In this document: piece after piece, positions 1 to 7,709 of the stretch
How positions within the stretch are numbered: position 1 is the first letter of the stretch
How the letters are laid out: every line of letters begins with the position of its first letter
Assembly (NCBI GenBank): GCA_944388755.1
Contig: CALXJY010000009.1
Location: forward strand, 1-47,684
DNA: 47,684 bases
Reading direction: 5' to 3'
DNA from: an uncultured Clostridia bacterium
Lineage (GTDB): Bacteria > Bacillota > Clostridia > TANB77 > CAG-508
The notes under the pieces: generated by a model
What the model saw: the letters and a program-made list of their open reading frames with translations, nothing else
What the model was told of the DNA's origin: nothing
Database searches by the model: none
Program-made: the position numbers and the translations under genes

Positions 1-1226
1 GTATTTTTACTTAGTATTTCTAGAAAATAACTTGAATATATTTCTTTCATTACTCTATTAGGTATTTTTAACAATGGTTTTTCAAATACTTCTCCAGTTA
101 TTGTTAAATATCCTAAATAATATAGCATTGAAATTAAATCTTGTTCTGTAAATTCTATTGCTGGATTGAACTTTTGCGTTATTTCACTTACTATTCCCTC
201 TCCTGATACTGTTTTTTCTATTACTTTTTCTCTTTCCTCTCCTTTGCATAATGTTAGCATTTTCCCTAATTTACTATAATCACTTGCTATATTCATATCT
301 ATTAATTGCTGTGGTATTTCTTTAAATCTTATATATCTACTTAAAAAATATAAACACATATTTGAATTATATATTTTTTCTTTTCCATATATTGAAAATC
401 TATATCCATCATAATTTTCTTTCATTATTGGTAGTAGTTTTTCTTGTTTCTCTCTACTTATATTTTGCTCTTCCATTAGTCTTGTTAATTCTTTTTCTGT
501 AAATCCCATCATCTCATTAAATTCTCTATCTTGTGTTATATCTGAACTTATATTAAATCCTGATGTTAAACTATCTAATGTTATTGGGGCTACTCCTGTT
601 ATAAATATCCTATCTACTACACTTTCTGTTCCTTCTTTTAATATCTCATACCATTTCCTTACTTTTCCATTTTTGGATACTAAATTTTTAAATTGATCTG
701 TATTAAATCCTAATAATTCATTTGCAAAGTGGTCATACTCGTCTATTATTACATATATCTTTTCCCCATGTTTTTGTATTTTAAATGCTTCTATTAGACT
801 TCTTAATAAGCCTTCTGCTGTTAGGTTCATATTAACATAAAAATCTAAATTGTAGTTTTTTACAAATCCCTCTATTGAAATTGCAACTTTTTCTTTAAAT
901 CCATTTATTGTTGTTTCATTATTTGTTGTATCTATTCCTGAAAAATTAAATTTTAATATATGATAACTGTTTTTTAATTTTGTTGGATTTTTTCCTATAT
1001 ATGTATTACCGTATAGTTTTTCAAATTTGTCTACCTTCTTTATATCGTAATAATTTTCTAATGTACTTGTAAATAATGTTTTTCCAAATTTTCTTGGACG
1101 TAAAAACATTATATATGGTTCTGCTAAATTTTCTAGTTTTTCTATATACATTGTTTTATCCACATAATAATATTCATTTTCTATTAGTCTCTCATAATCA
1201 CTTATTCCATAGGGTAATTTTTTCAA
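1..1226 (-). CDS. AAA-ATPase-like / PDDEXK-type protein (3' end off window)
   Basis: The frame is open for 408 codons and leaves the window at its left edge, so the C-terminus is missing. It starts at a TTG directly after an in-frame TAA, with a GAGAGGAAG ribosome site upstream, so TTG is the only reasonable start. The N-terminus MKKLPYGISDYERL and the strand FLRPRKFGKTLF (a degenerate P-loop) are typical of the AAA-ATPase-like family (PF09820), whose members usually end in a PDDEXK_9 nuclease-like domain (PF08011). A Walker B-like VIIDEYDHF follows at roughly residues 150-160. Members occur in many copies in gut anaerobes and their function is unknown; a defence or mobile-element role has been suggested. 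The nuclease-like domain would lie mostly outside this window. Confidence 0.8.
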   Translation of the reverse strand, partial: MKKLPYGISDYERLIENEYYYVDKTMYIEKLENLAEPYIMFLRPRKFGKTLFTSTLENYYDIKKVDKFEKLYGNTYIGKNPTKLKNSYHILKFNFSGIDTTNNETTINGFKEKVAISIEGFVKNYNLDFYVNMNLTAEGLLRSLIEAFKIQKHGEKIYVIIDEYDHFANELLGFNTDQFKNLVSKNGKVRKWYEILKEGTESVVDRIFITGVAPITLDSLTSGFNISSDITQDREFNEMMGFTEKELTRLMEEQNISREKQEKLLPIMKENYDGYRFSIYGKEKIYNSNMCLYFLSRYIRFKEIPQQLIDMNIASDYSKLGKMLTLCKGEEREKVIEKTVSGEGIVSEITQKFNPAIEFTEQDLISMLYYLGYLTITGEVFEKPLLKIPNRVMKEIYSSYFLEILSKN

Positions 1227-1275
1227 TTAATACCACTTCCTCTCTCATTTCTTTTTTATTTTACTATATAAAATT

Positions 1276-1352
1276 AAAAATAGCAAGAATTTTTATACTT
1301 GTCCCTAAAAAATCCACAATTTTTTGAGCGTTACTTCTTTCTTGCTATTTTT
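1276..1352. repeat. 14-bp perfect inverted repeat, possible bidirectional terminator
   Basis: The arm AAAAATAGCAAGAA at 1276-1289 is the exact reverse complement of 1339-1352, with a 49-nt spacer. It lies between the 3' end of the exchanger gene and the start of the AAA-ATPase-like gene. On the minus strand the second arm ends in a T-rich run, so it may stop transcription from the exchanger. The long spacer makes this less certain than an ordinary terminator. Confidence 0.35.
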
Positions 1353-1383
1353 ATATACTAAACTTTTTCGTTTATTTATATTT

Positions 1384-2214
1384 TTATATAAGCATAAAAA
1401 TTAAAACCCCAATACTTTGTATTAAAAATAAATTAATTATATTAGATGAAAGTAAATTATTAGTAGCCTCTATAACTCCAAGTATCTCATCACTTTGCTT
1501 ATGGTGCTTTTGTGACTCAAAAAAAGTAATTAATTCTGGTATGCTTGTTATAAATCCTAATAAAATTCCTATAATTGTTTGTGATATATTAAAAATATTT
1601 GCTAAATTTTCTAATGTATTGCCTAGCATTTCTCCAATTACAAACAACAAAATTCCTGTTACTATTAATTCAAATATATATACTAATGTTTTATTTCCTG
1701 CTTCTTGTTTTTCTTCATTATAAATTATATTTTCTAACTCTTTATCTTCTTTATTCAAATATATTTTATGTGCCTTATTATTTATATAAATAAACAATAT
1801 ATATAACAAAATAAAAATTGGTACAATGTTAATATCTATTGATATTTTAGCAATTATTAATACAATCGGAATTATTATTGTAATAATTACCAATATAATG
1901 TCTATTCTAATTGCTTTATTTTTTAATACTCTATTATTTTTGTTAATGTAAATAGATGCTATATATTGTATAAAATTTATTACATTTGAGCTTAATATAT
2001 TATATATGCTAGCTCCAATTAATCCTTTTGTACTTGATGTTACGATTGTTAATAATTCTGGTATAGATGTTGCATATCCGGCAATATTTCCAACTGTTTT
2101 AGGTTTTAAATGTAAATTTTCTGCCAATTTACGTATAACAAAAACTAATATATATTTAGATATTAATACAATTAATGATGAATATATTAGAAATTTAATA
2201 AATTCATAAAACAT
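1384..2214 (-). CDS. CaCA-family sodium/calcium exchanger-like membrane protein
   Basis: This 276-residue protein has about eight to ten hydrophobic segments and two matching alpha-repeat regions. The first, near residues 43-80, contains GNIAGYATSIPEL and later SSNVINF. The second, near residues 220-265, contains GFITSIPELI and SSNIINL. The duplicated G-x-x-(A/T)-S-x-P-E-L and S-S-N-x-x-N signatures are those of the Ca2+:cation antiporter (CaCA/NCX, PF01699) superfamily. A charged loop at about residues 150-170 separates the halves. It would exchange cations across the cell membrane, but the ion cannot be read from sequence. It is somewhat short for the family (usually over 300). The start is well supported by GGAGGG seven bases upstream of ATG. 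Confidence 0.8.
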   Translation of the reverse strand: MFYEFIKFLIYSSLIVLISKYILVFVIRKLAENLHLKPKTVGNIAGYATSIPELLTIVTSSTKGLIGASIYNILSSNVINFIQYIASIYINKNNRVLKNKAIRIDIILVIITIIIPIVLIIAKISIDINIVPIFILLYILFIYINNKAHKIYLNKEDKELENIIYNEEKQEAGNKTLVYIFELIVTGILLFVIGEMLGNTLENLANIFNISQTIIGILLGFITSIPELITFFESQKHHKQSDEILGVIEATNNLLSSNIINLFLIQSIGVLIFMLI

Positions 2215-2262
2215 TGTTTTCCCTCCAAAATCTATTTTGATAACTTTATTTTACCCATTTTG

Positions 2263-2291
2263 TTGATATTTATAAAAAAGTGTTATATAAT
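2263..2291 (+). promoter_or_regulatory. sigma-A promoter for the DUF1653-serS-ysxC operon
   Basis: TTGATA at 2263-2268 and a perfect TATAAT at 2286-2291 are separated by 17 bases. The site lies 35 bases upstream of the DUF1653 start codon, which has an AGGAGG ribosome site. It is placed to drive the plus-strand genes up to the terminator at 4521-4560. Confidence 0.75.
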
Positions 2292-2325
2292 GTGTGTAAT
2301 TTAAAGTGTTAGGAGGTTTTTTGTT

Positions 2326-2586
2326 ATGGAAGAAGTTAAAATTGGCAGAGTATATCGTCATTTTAAAGGTAATTATTATTTTGTAGAAAATGTAGCTTAT
2401 GATTCGGAAACTAAAGAAAGAATGGTTGTTTATAAACCTTTATACCAAAGAGAAGATGGAAAAATGATTTGGGTTAGACCTGAGAAAATGTTTTTAGAGG
2501 AAATACCTGAAAGACCTGATAACATTACTGGTCAAAAAAATCGTTTTACTATTGTTGATGATATAGAGAAAAATTATATAAAATAG
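2326..2586 (+). CDS. DUF1653 domain protein
   Basis: This 86-residue protein begins with VKIGRVYRHFKGNYYFVENV and continues with MVVYKPLYQRE and IWVRPEKMFLEE. That is the pattern of DUF1653 (PF07866), a small conserved domain of unknown function. It has no membrane segment or signal peptide and is predicted to be cytoplasmic. The start has a strong AGGAGG site, and the stop is only 14 bases before serS, so the two are probably co-transcribed from the promoter at 2263-2291. The pairing with serS does not reveal its role. Confidence 0.85.
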   Translation: MEEVKIGRVYRHFKGNYYFVENVAYDSETKERMVVYKPLYQREDGKMIWVRPEKMFLEEIPERPDNITGQKNRFTIVDDIEKNYIK

Positions 2587-2600
2587 TTACAGGAGGAATT

Positions 2601-3887
2601 ATGATAGATATTAAATTTTTAAGAGAAAATCCTGATATTGTAAAAGAAAATATCAAGAAAAAATTTCAAGATGAAAAACTTGTATTAGTTGATGAAGTTA
2701 TTGATTTAGACGCTAAATATCGTAAAGCACAATTAAATGGCGATAATCTACGCGCAGAAAAGAAAAATCTAAGTGGTCAGATAGGCAATTTAATGAAGTC
2801 AGGGAAAAAAGAGGAATCTGAAGATATAAAACAACAAGTAGCTAAAATAAATGAGGAATTAGCTCAAAATGAGAGATTAGAGAATGAATATAGTGAGCAA
2901 GTTAGAATTAGAATGATGAAAATTCCAAATATTATTCACGAATCTGTTCCAATAGGAAAAGATGACAGTGAAAATGTTGAAATTCAAAAATTTGGTGAAC
3001 CAGTAGTTCCTGATTATGATATTCCTCATCATAGTGATATTATGGAAGCATTATGTGGATTAGATTTAGAAAGTAGTAGACGTGTTGCTGGACAAGGTTT
3101 TTATTATTTAATTGGCGATGTTGCAAGACTTCATTCTGCAGTTTTAACATATGCTAGAGATTTTATGATTAATAAAGGTTTTACTTATTGTATCCCACCA
3201 TATATGATACGTTCAGATGTTGTAACAGGTGTTATGAGCTTTGAGGAAATGGATGCAATGATGTATAAAATTGAAGGAGAAGATTTATATTTAATTGGTA
3301 CAAGTGAACATTCTATGATTGGTAGATTTAAAGATCAAATTTTAAAAAAGGAAAATATGCCATATACTATGACCTCATATTCTCCATGTTTTAGAAAAGA
3401 AAAAGGTTCTCATGGATTAGAAGAACGTGGAGTTTATAGAATTCACCAATTTGAGAAGCAAGAAATGATAGTTGTTTGTGAGCCTGAAGACTCTTGGAAA
3501 TGGTATGACAAAATGTGGTCATATACTGTTGAATTTTTTAGAAGTATGAATATTCCAGTACGTACTTTAGAATGTTGTTCAGGAGATTTAGCAGATTTAA
3601 AAGCAAAATCTTGTGACGTTGAAGCTTGGTCACCAAGGCAGAAAAAATACTTTGAAGTTGGTAGTTGTTCTAACTTAACAGATGCTCAAGCACGTAGGCT
3701 TGGTATTAGAATTAAAGGTGAGCATGGTAATTATTATGCACATACTTTAAATAATACTGTTGTTGCACCACCTCGTATGCTTATTGCTATTATGGAAAAT
3801 AATTATATGCCTGATGGTAGTGTTATAGTTCCTGAAGTTTTAAGACCTTATATGGGTGGGTTAGAAAAAATATTACCTAAAAAATAA
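2601..3887 (+). CDS. serS: Serine--tRNA ligase, divergent archaeal-like type
   Basis: This class II seryl-tRNA synthetase of 428 residues charges tRNA-Ser with serine in the cytoplasm. Residues 1-110 are the usual N-terminal helical tRNA-binding arm (MIDIKFLRENPDIVKENI, then a charged coiled coil). The catalytic domain has motif 2 with FRKEKGSHGLEERGVYRIHQ and motif 3 near HTLNNTVVAPPRML. Several positions differ from ordinary bacterial SerRS: GTSEHSM replaces the usual PTAEVPL-type segment, CSGDLADLKAKSCDVEAW precedes the binding region, and HTLNNT replaces HTLNGSG. These resemble archaeal and eukaryotic SerRS from memory. An AGGAGG site fixes the ATG. I see no T-box leader; it follows DUF1653 by 14 bases. 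Confidence 0.95.
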   Translation: MIDIKFLRENPDIVKENIKKKFQDEKLVLVDEVIDLDAKYRKAQLNGDNLRAEKKNLSGQIGNLMKSGKKEESEDIKQQVAKINEELAQNERLENEYSEQVRIRMMKIPNIIHESVPIGKDDSENVEIQKFGEPVVPDYDIPHHSDIMEALCGLDLESSRRVAGQGFYYLIGDVARLHSAVLTYARDFMINKGFTYCIPPYMIRSDVVTGVMSFEEMDAMMYKIEGEDLYLIGTSEHSMIGRFKDQILKKENMPYTMTSYSPCFRKEKGSHGLEERGVYRIHQFEKQEMIVVCEPEDSWKWYDKMWSYTVEFFRSMNIPVRTLECCSGDLADLKAKSCDVEAWSPRQKKYFEVGSCSNLTDAQARRLGIRIKGEHGNYYAHTLNNTVVAPPRMLIAIMENNYMPDGSVIVPEVLRPYMGGLEKILPKK

Positions 3888-3919
3888 TTTAATTGATAGC
3901 CTTATAAAGGAGAATTAAT

Positions 3920-4501
3920 ATGTTAGTAAAAAATCCGAAATTTGAAATATCTGCTGTTAAACCTAGTCAATATCCTAAAAGTGATCTACCTGAAGTTGTT
4001 TTAGTTGGCAAGTCTAATGTTGGGAAGTCTAGTTTTATTAATACTATGATTAACCGAAAAAAACTTGCTAGAACTAGCAGTGAACCTGGTAAAACTCGAC
4101 AAATTAATTTTTATAATATTGACAATTTATTCTATTTTGTTGATTTACCTGGTTATGGTTATAGTAAAATGTCAAAAAAGGAGCAAGAGCAAGTTGGTAA
4201 ATTTATTGAATATTATTTGCAAAATCGTAAACAAATTAGTTTAGTTATCTTTTTAGTTGATATTAGACATATTCCAACTGAAAATGATAAACTGATGTAT
4301 AATTATATTGTTCGTGCTGGTTTGCCTTGTATAATCTTGGCAAATAAGGCTGATAAGATTGCTATTACAAAAGTTGAAAATGAGGTTAGAAATATTCAAA
4401 ACATTTTAAATCCAATGAAAGATTTTTGCACTTTGCCTTTTTCATCTGAAAGAAAAATTTATGTTGATGATGTGTGGAAAAATCTTCAAAATTATCTATA
4501 A
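3920..4501 (+). CDS. ysxC: Ribosome-biogenesis GTPase YsxC/EngB
   Basis: This 193-residue TRAFAC-class GTPase acts in assembly of the large ribosomal subunit. G1 is GKSNVGKSS (about residues 30-38), G3 is DLPGYGYSKM (about 75-84) and G4 is NKADK (about 142-146). SEPGKTRQINF in the switch I region is diagnostic of the EngB branch. The length matches the family (about 195). AAGGAG sits upstream of the ATG, and serS ends 33 bases before it, so it is likely the last gene of the DUF1653-serS operon. A strong hairpin terminator follows. Confidence 0.95.
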   Translation: MLVKNPKFEISAVKPSQYPKSDLPEVVLVGKSNVGKSSFINTMINRKKLARTSSEPGKTRQINFYNIDNLFYFVDLPGYGYSKMSKKEQEQVGKFIEYYLQNRKQISLVIFLVDIRHIPTENDKLMYNYIVRAGLPCIILANKADKIAITKVENEVRNIQNILNPMKDFCTLPFSSERKIYVDDVWKNLQNYL

Positions 4502-4520
4502 AATTATATGTTATATTATA

Positions 4521-4560
4521 TCTGCCAAAGGGTCAAATGACTATTTGGCAGATTTTCTTT
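4521..4560 (+). terminator. Rho-independent terminator after ysxC
   Basis: The stem TCTGCCAAA (4521-4529) pairs with TTTGGCAGA (4544-4552), and the inner GTCA/TGAC also pairs. It is followed by TTTTCTTT. It closes the DUF1653-serS-ysxC transcript and separates it from ytxC. Confidence 0.85.
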
Positions 4561-4658
4561 CTATTAATTTTTTTATGGAGCATTTTTTTTATTTTTTCAT
4601 ATTATATTGTATAACTTTCAAAGTTTAGTAGATAATAGTTAAGAAGGGAGTTTTTTTG

Positions 4659-5561
4659 ATGAAATCAATATGTATAAAAACAAATAATGAAAAACTGCTA
4701 AATTATTTACTAAACGAACTTCGTTTATCTAAAATGCAAAATGTTTGTTTTTCTTGCAATAAATTTAAATATTTTAAAAATATTATAGTACATTATAATG
4801 GGAATAAAGTAGATGAGTTTATACAAGAAATTTCTAATATTTTATCTTATTTGGTGATCGATGAATTAGAAGAATCTTTTTTAAATGAACTTATTCTAAA
4901 AAATTATTTTTATTTTGATATTATCGAAAGAAAAAAGATTCTAAATTTATGTTTTGATGTTTGTGCAGATAATTTTACAGATTTATTTGATAAAAAGTTT
5001 TCTTATATATCTGAACAATTTTATTTATATTTAAAATCTAATAAATCTATTGTTTTAAATGGTTTTATATATTTTAGATTAAAAAAATATTTTTCTATGC
5101 TTGAAGAAATTGTTGATGAAGCTGTAAATAGTTATATAATAGAAAAAGAATATTTAGAATTTATTTCTCTTTTAAAACTATATATTGGTTCACAACAATG
5201 TAAAACTGATTTTCTGCATTTGGTATATTTTAAAGAAAATCCAATTTTATTAGATTCAGATTTAAATCAAATTTCATTAAAAGATAGTTTATTAGATGCA
5301 AAATATTTATCTGATATTTCTTTTTCTAATAATGATTATTTACTTAATTCTTTGCTTACTTTATTACCTAAAAAAATATATGTACATTTAGTAGAAAATA
5401 CTATTGATGAGTTTTTAAATACTTTGATTTTGATTTTCGATAAAAAAATAGATATTTGTACAGATTGTAATATATGCAATTTATATAAAAATATTTCTTT
5501 AGATAGTGTTAAACATTCTAAGCTTAATGATCATAACCAAAACAATAGCGGGCTTCTTTAA
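4659..5561 (+). CDS. ytxC: Sporulation protein YtxC family
   Basis: This 300-residue protein matches the YtxC family (PF08812) in layout and in the sequence I recall. It has a hydrophobic/charged N-terminal half, NGFIYFRLKKYFSMLEEIVD (about residues 132-151), EYLEFISLLKLYI, LPKKIYVHLVEN, and a C-terminal cysteine cluster DICTDCNICNLY. The family is found in endospore formers; its biochemical role is unknown. I chose the ATG at 4659 over a TTG one codon earlier because AAGAAGGGAG lies eight bases before it. The last ~20 residues look unconserved. The gene stands alone between a terminator and the structured repeat at 5576. Confidence 0.75.
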   Translation: MKSICIKTNNEKLLNYLLNELRLSKMQNVCFSCNKFKYFKNIIVHYNGNKVDEFIQEISNILSYLVIDELEESFLNELILKNYFYFDIIERKKILNLCFDVCADNFTDLFDKKFSYISEQFYLYLKSNKSIVLNGFIYFRLKKYFSMLEEIVDEAVNSYIIEKEYLEFISLLKLYIGSQQCKTDFLHLVYFKENPILLDSDLNQISLKDSLLDAKYLSDISFSNNDYLLNSLLTLLPKKIYVHLVENTIDEFLNTLILIFDKKIDICTDCNICNLYKNISLDSVKHSKLNDHNQNNSGLL

Positions 5562-5575
5562 TTTTTCTATTTCTT

Positions 5576-5687
5576 TATGTATTAGAACAAATCGGAAAGC
5601 CTTAAAATTTGTAATAATTTTAGCTTTTCTCTTTGGCTTTCCGTTAATTTGTTCTGCGCCAAATTTATGTAATAAATTTGTGTGCAA
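5576..5687. repeat. Structured dispersed repeat, copy 1 (two hairpins)
   Basis: This 112-bp element matches 47573-47684 with only five differences. Hairpin one: 5584-5601 pairs with 5635-5655 over 18 base pairs with a 3-base bulge. Hairpin two: CAAATTTA (5660-5667) pairs with TAAATTTG (5673-5680), extended by GC/GU pairs to 5656 and 5685. Four of the five differences lie in the loop of hairpin one (5605, 5612, 5623, 5629), and the fifth (5581) is outside the stems. It starts 14 bases after the ytxC stop and encodes no credible protein. It could be a MITE-like or REP-like element or a structured RNA. Confidence 0.8.
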
Positions 5688-5691
5688 CGTA

Positions 5692-5737
5692 TTTTATCTA
5701 TTAGGAAAGTCTGCAATGACTTTCCTAATAGATAAAA
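5692..5737. repeat. 20-bp perfect hairpin directly after the repeat
   Basis: TTTTATCTATTAGGAAAGTC at 5692-5711 is the exact reverse complement of 5718-5737, with a 6-base loop. There is no T-tract outside the stem on the plus strand, so it is not a textbook terminator. It begins four bases past the part of the repeat that can be compared, and could belong to the element because the second copy is cut off by the window edge. Confidence 0.6.
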
Positions 5738-5781
5738 AGAAAAGCAATATGTATAAAATACAATTACATATTGCTTTTCTT
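5737..5781. terminator. Bidirectional terminator between convergent genes
   Basis: A 17-bp perfect stem runs from 5737-5753 to 5765-5781 around an 11-base loop, with A-rich 5' and T-rich 3' flanks on both strands. It lies between plus-strand ytxC and the minus-strand gene that ends at 5806, so it can stop both transcripts. Confidence 0.7.
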
Positions 5782-5805
5782 GATTAAAATTATCTAGTTT
5801 TTAAA

Positions 5806-6567
5806 TTAACTTGCAATACTATCTATTGCTTCTGTTAGTCCTGGGAATATTGCATTTCTTAGGTTTTGATCTACAACTATTTTCCATTTTCCATCTTGTT
5901 TTTGTACAGTAACTGTTTCTTTTGTTGTTACTTTATCTATATTTTCATTTTTTAGTTGTTCGATTAATATATTTTTTTGATCAGCATCTTCATTATTGAA
6001 GAACTTTTGTGTTAATTCTTTAGTTGTGTTTTGCATAATTGTTTTAAAGTTTTTATTTATAATTTCAACTTCTATAGTTGCTATATCTTCTCCTTTTTCA
6101 ACTTTTTTTATACTAAATTCTAGTTGATCAAAAAATAGTTTTTGTATTTCTTGTTTGTTTTCATTATTTTCAAATGATAATACAGGAATATTTACTAGTT
6201 CGTCAAAATCTAGATATTCTTTTGCTCTCTCAAAATTTCCTGTTTGTAAATCTTTTAATCCTTGTTGTAATACTTTAGCAGGTGATGGTAAAGCAACATA
6301 AATTAAAGATATTATTGCTAATAATATAATAATAACAGCTAAAATTCTAAGTGCCATTGTCCTTTTGCTTTCTTTTTCTTTTGTTTTAACTTTTGTTGTT
6401 GTAGCTTTTTGTTTTGGTGTATTAGTTGTCTTTGCTGTTTCTTTTGATGGTGTTACTTTTTTAAATTCTGCTGTTTTAGTTTCATTTTCTTTTTTTTGTT
6501 CTTCCTTTTTAGGTTCTTCTTGTTTTACCTCTTTTATTTTTTCTTGATTTTTTTCATTTTCTGCCAT
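5806..6567 (-). CDS. Membrane-anchored DUF4878-like protein with Lys/Glu-rich cytoplasmic tail
   Basis: This 253-residue protein has three parts. Residues 1-70 are rich in Lys, Glu and Thr and look disordered. One transmembrane segment lies at about 73-95 (ILAVIIILLAIISLIYVAL). An outer domain follows, beginning PAKVLQQGLKDLQTGNFERA. That opening, a helix with 'G-[ND]-[FY]-x-x-A', is typical of NTF2-like DUF4878/DUF5105 domains on Firmicute surface proteins, but I am unsure of the exact family. The ATG at 6567 is chosen for GGGAGG seven bases upstream; an ATG ten codons earlier has no ribosome site. It follows gpr with a 90-base gap. Function unknown. Confidence 0.7.
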   Translation of the reverse strand: MAENEKNQEKIKEVKQEEPKKEEQKKENETKTAEFKKVTPSKETAKTTNTPKQKATTTKVKTKEKESKRTMALRILAVIIILLAIISLIYVALPSPAKVLQQGLKDLQTGNFERAKEYLDFDELVNIPVLSFENNENKQEIQKLFFDQLEFSIKKVEKGEDIATIEVEIINKNFKTIMQNTTKELTQKFFNNEDADQKNILIEQLKNENIDKVTTKETVTVQKQDGKWKIVVDQNLRNAIFPGLTEAIDSIAS

Positions 6568-6656
6568 AATAATACCTCCCTTTACCAATTCTGCCATTAT
6601 TATATATCAATTACTTTATGTTTGCAACATATTTTACTAAATTTTTAAACATTACT

Positions 6657-7592
6657 CTATAAACTACTATTTATTCCACCTGCTACAATGTCTTTCATAT
6701 TTTCTATTAAATCATCTATTTCTTTAGGTGTGACAATTAGATTATAATCATTTGGAACTAACGCTTCCTTTATTTCTTCATAATTGTCTTCTTCTTTTAT
6801 TTTATTTAAGCTGTCATTTGATTTGGCTTCATTTTGAAGTTTTTCTATAAATAAATCTAGACAATCATTAACAAGAACAGCAGTTTCCACAACAGTTGGA
6901 ATACCTATTGCTATTACTGGAATATTTAATGTTCTTTGACTTATTTCGGCTCTTGTATTTCCAATACCTGCTCCTGGTACTATTCCAGTGTCTGAAATTT
7001 GTATTGTACTACTTATCCTTTCTATACTTCTTGATGCTAATGCATCTATTACAATAACTAGTTTTGGATGTATATTATCTACTATTCCTTTTAAAATTTC
7101 CACTGTTTCTATTCCTGTTGTTCCTAATACCCCTGGTGATATTGCACTAATTTCTCTTGTTCCCTCTTCTACATATTGTGGTAAATATTTTATTACATGT
7201 CTAGTAACTTCTATTTCATTTATTACTTTTGGACCTAAACTATCTGGTGTTACATATATATTTCCTAAACCTACAACTAAAGTAGATCCTTGTTTATCTG
7301 TGTGTAAATCTACTATTTTTTTTAATTCATTTGCAAGTACCTCTGATGCCTTTGATATTTCATCTTCTTGAGCTATTTTTAAATTATTTACATCTATTGT
7401 AATATAATTTCCCTTTGGCTTTCCTATAGCCTTTTCTCCTTCTTCAGTTGTGATTTTTACTCTTTCTATTTTTAGATTTTCATTTATTTCTTCTTTTTCA
7501 CTTTCTATTCCTTGTATTTCGTTTTCTATATTATTCGCTTTTTTAAAAATGTCTCTTCTTTCTGATGCTAAATCTGTTCTAAAATTAATCAT
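6657..7592 (-). CDS. gpr: Germination protease GPR
   Basis: GPR degrades the small acid-soluble DNA-binding proteins when a spore germinates; it is made as an inactive zymogen in the forespore. The N-terminus MINFRTDLASERRDI matches the propeptide region. VVGLGNIYVTPDSLGPKV and VIVIDALASRSIERI carry Asp117 and Asp183. Their spacing of 66 equals that of the essential Asp127/Asp193 pair of the Bacillus megaterium enzyme. TGIVPGAGIGNTRAEIS and NIPVIAIGIPTVV are further family hallmarks. At 311 residues it is slightly short. AGGAG precedes the ATG, and a sigma-G-like promoter lies at 7654-7683. Confidence 0.95.
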   Translation of the reverse strand: MINFRTDLASERRDIFKKANNIENEIQGIESEKEEINENLKIERVKITTEEGEKAIGKPKGNYITIDVNNLKIAQEDEISKASEVLANELKKIVDLHTDKQGSTLVVGLGNIYVTPDSLGPKVINEIEVTRHVIKYLPQYVEEGTREISAISPGVLGTTGIETVEILKGIVDNIHPKLVIVIDALASRSIERISSTIQISDTGIVPGAGIGNTRAEISQRTLNIPVIAIGIPTVVETAVLVNDCLDLFIEKLQNEAKSNDSLNKIKEEDNYEEIKEALVPNDYNLIVTPKEIDDLIENMKDIVAGGINSSL

Positions 7593-7653
7593 AAACTCAA
7601 CTCCTATCTCTTTTTTGTTATAGTAAAATTTTAATTTTCTATAATATTAACAA

Positions 7654-7683
7654 TATTATGCCAAAAAAAAGTCGAGTTTATAC
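7654..7683 (-). promoter_or_regulatory. Sigma-G (forespore) promoter of gpr
   Basis: On the minus strand GTATA (7679-7683) and CATAATA (7654-7660) are separated by 18 bases. They match the sigma-G consensus as I know it (GYATR, 17-18 bases, CATNHTA) at every defined position. The -10 ends 62 bases before the gpr start codon. It fits the known forespore expression of gpr. Confidence 0.65.
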
Positions 7684-7709
7684 TTTTATTTTTGAACAGA
7701 GAATTAGTG

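Noticed and set aside
4597-4630. Sigma-E-like -35 (TTCATATT) upstream of ytxC
   Set aside because: The expected -10 about 15 bases later is a poor match, so the AT-rich sequence is not enough to call a sporulation promoter.
5506-5787. Plus-strand reading frame of about 93 codons across the repeat and hairpins
   Set aside because: It lies over palindromes and a repeat, overlaps the ytxC end, and has no ribosome site or protein features.
6988-7371. Plus-strand reading frame over gpr
   Set aside because: It is the reverse-strand shadow of a clear gpr gene and has low-complexity composition with no family match.
7412-7430. TTTGGCTTTCC word inside gpr, like part of the repeat
   Set aside because: It encodes conserved GPR residues, lacks the other arm and is not a copy of the element.
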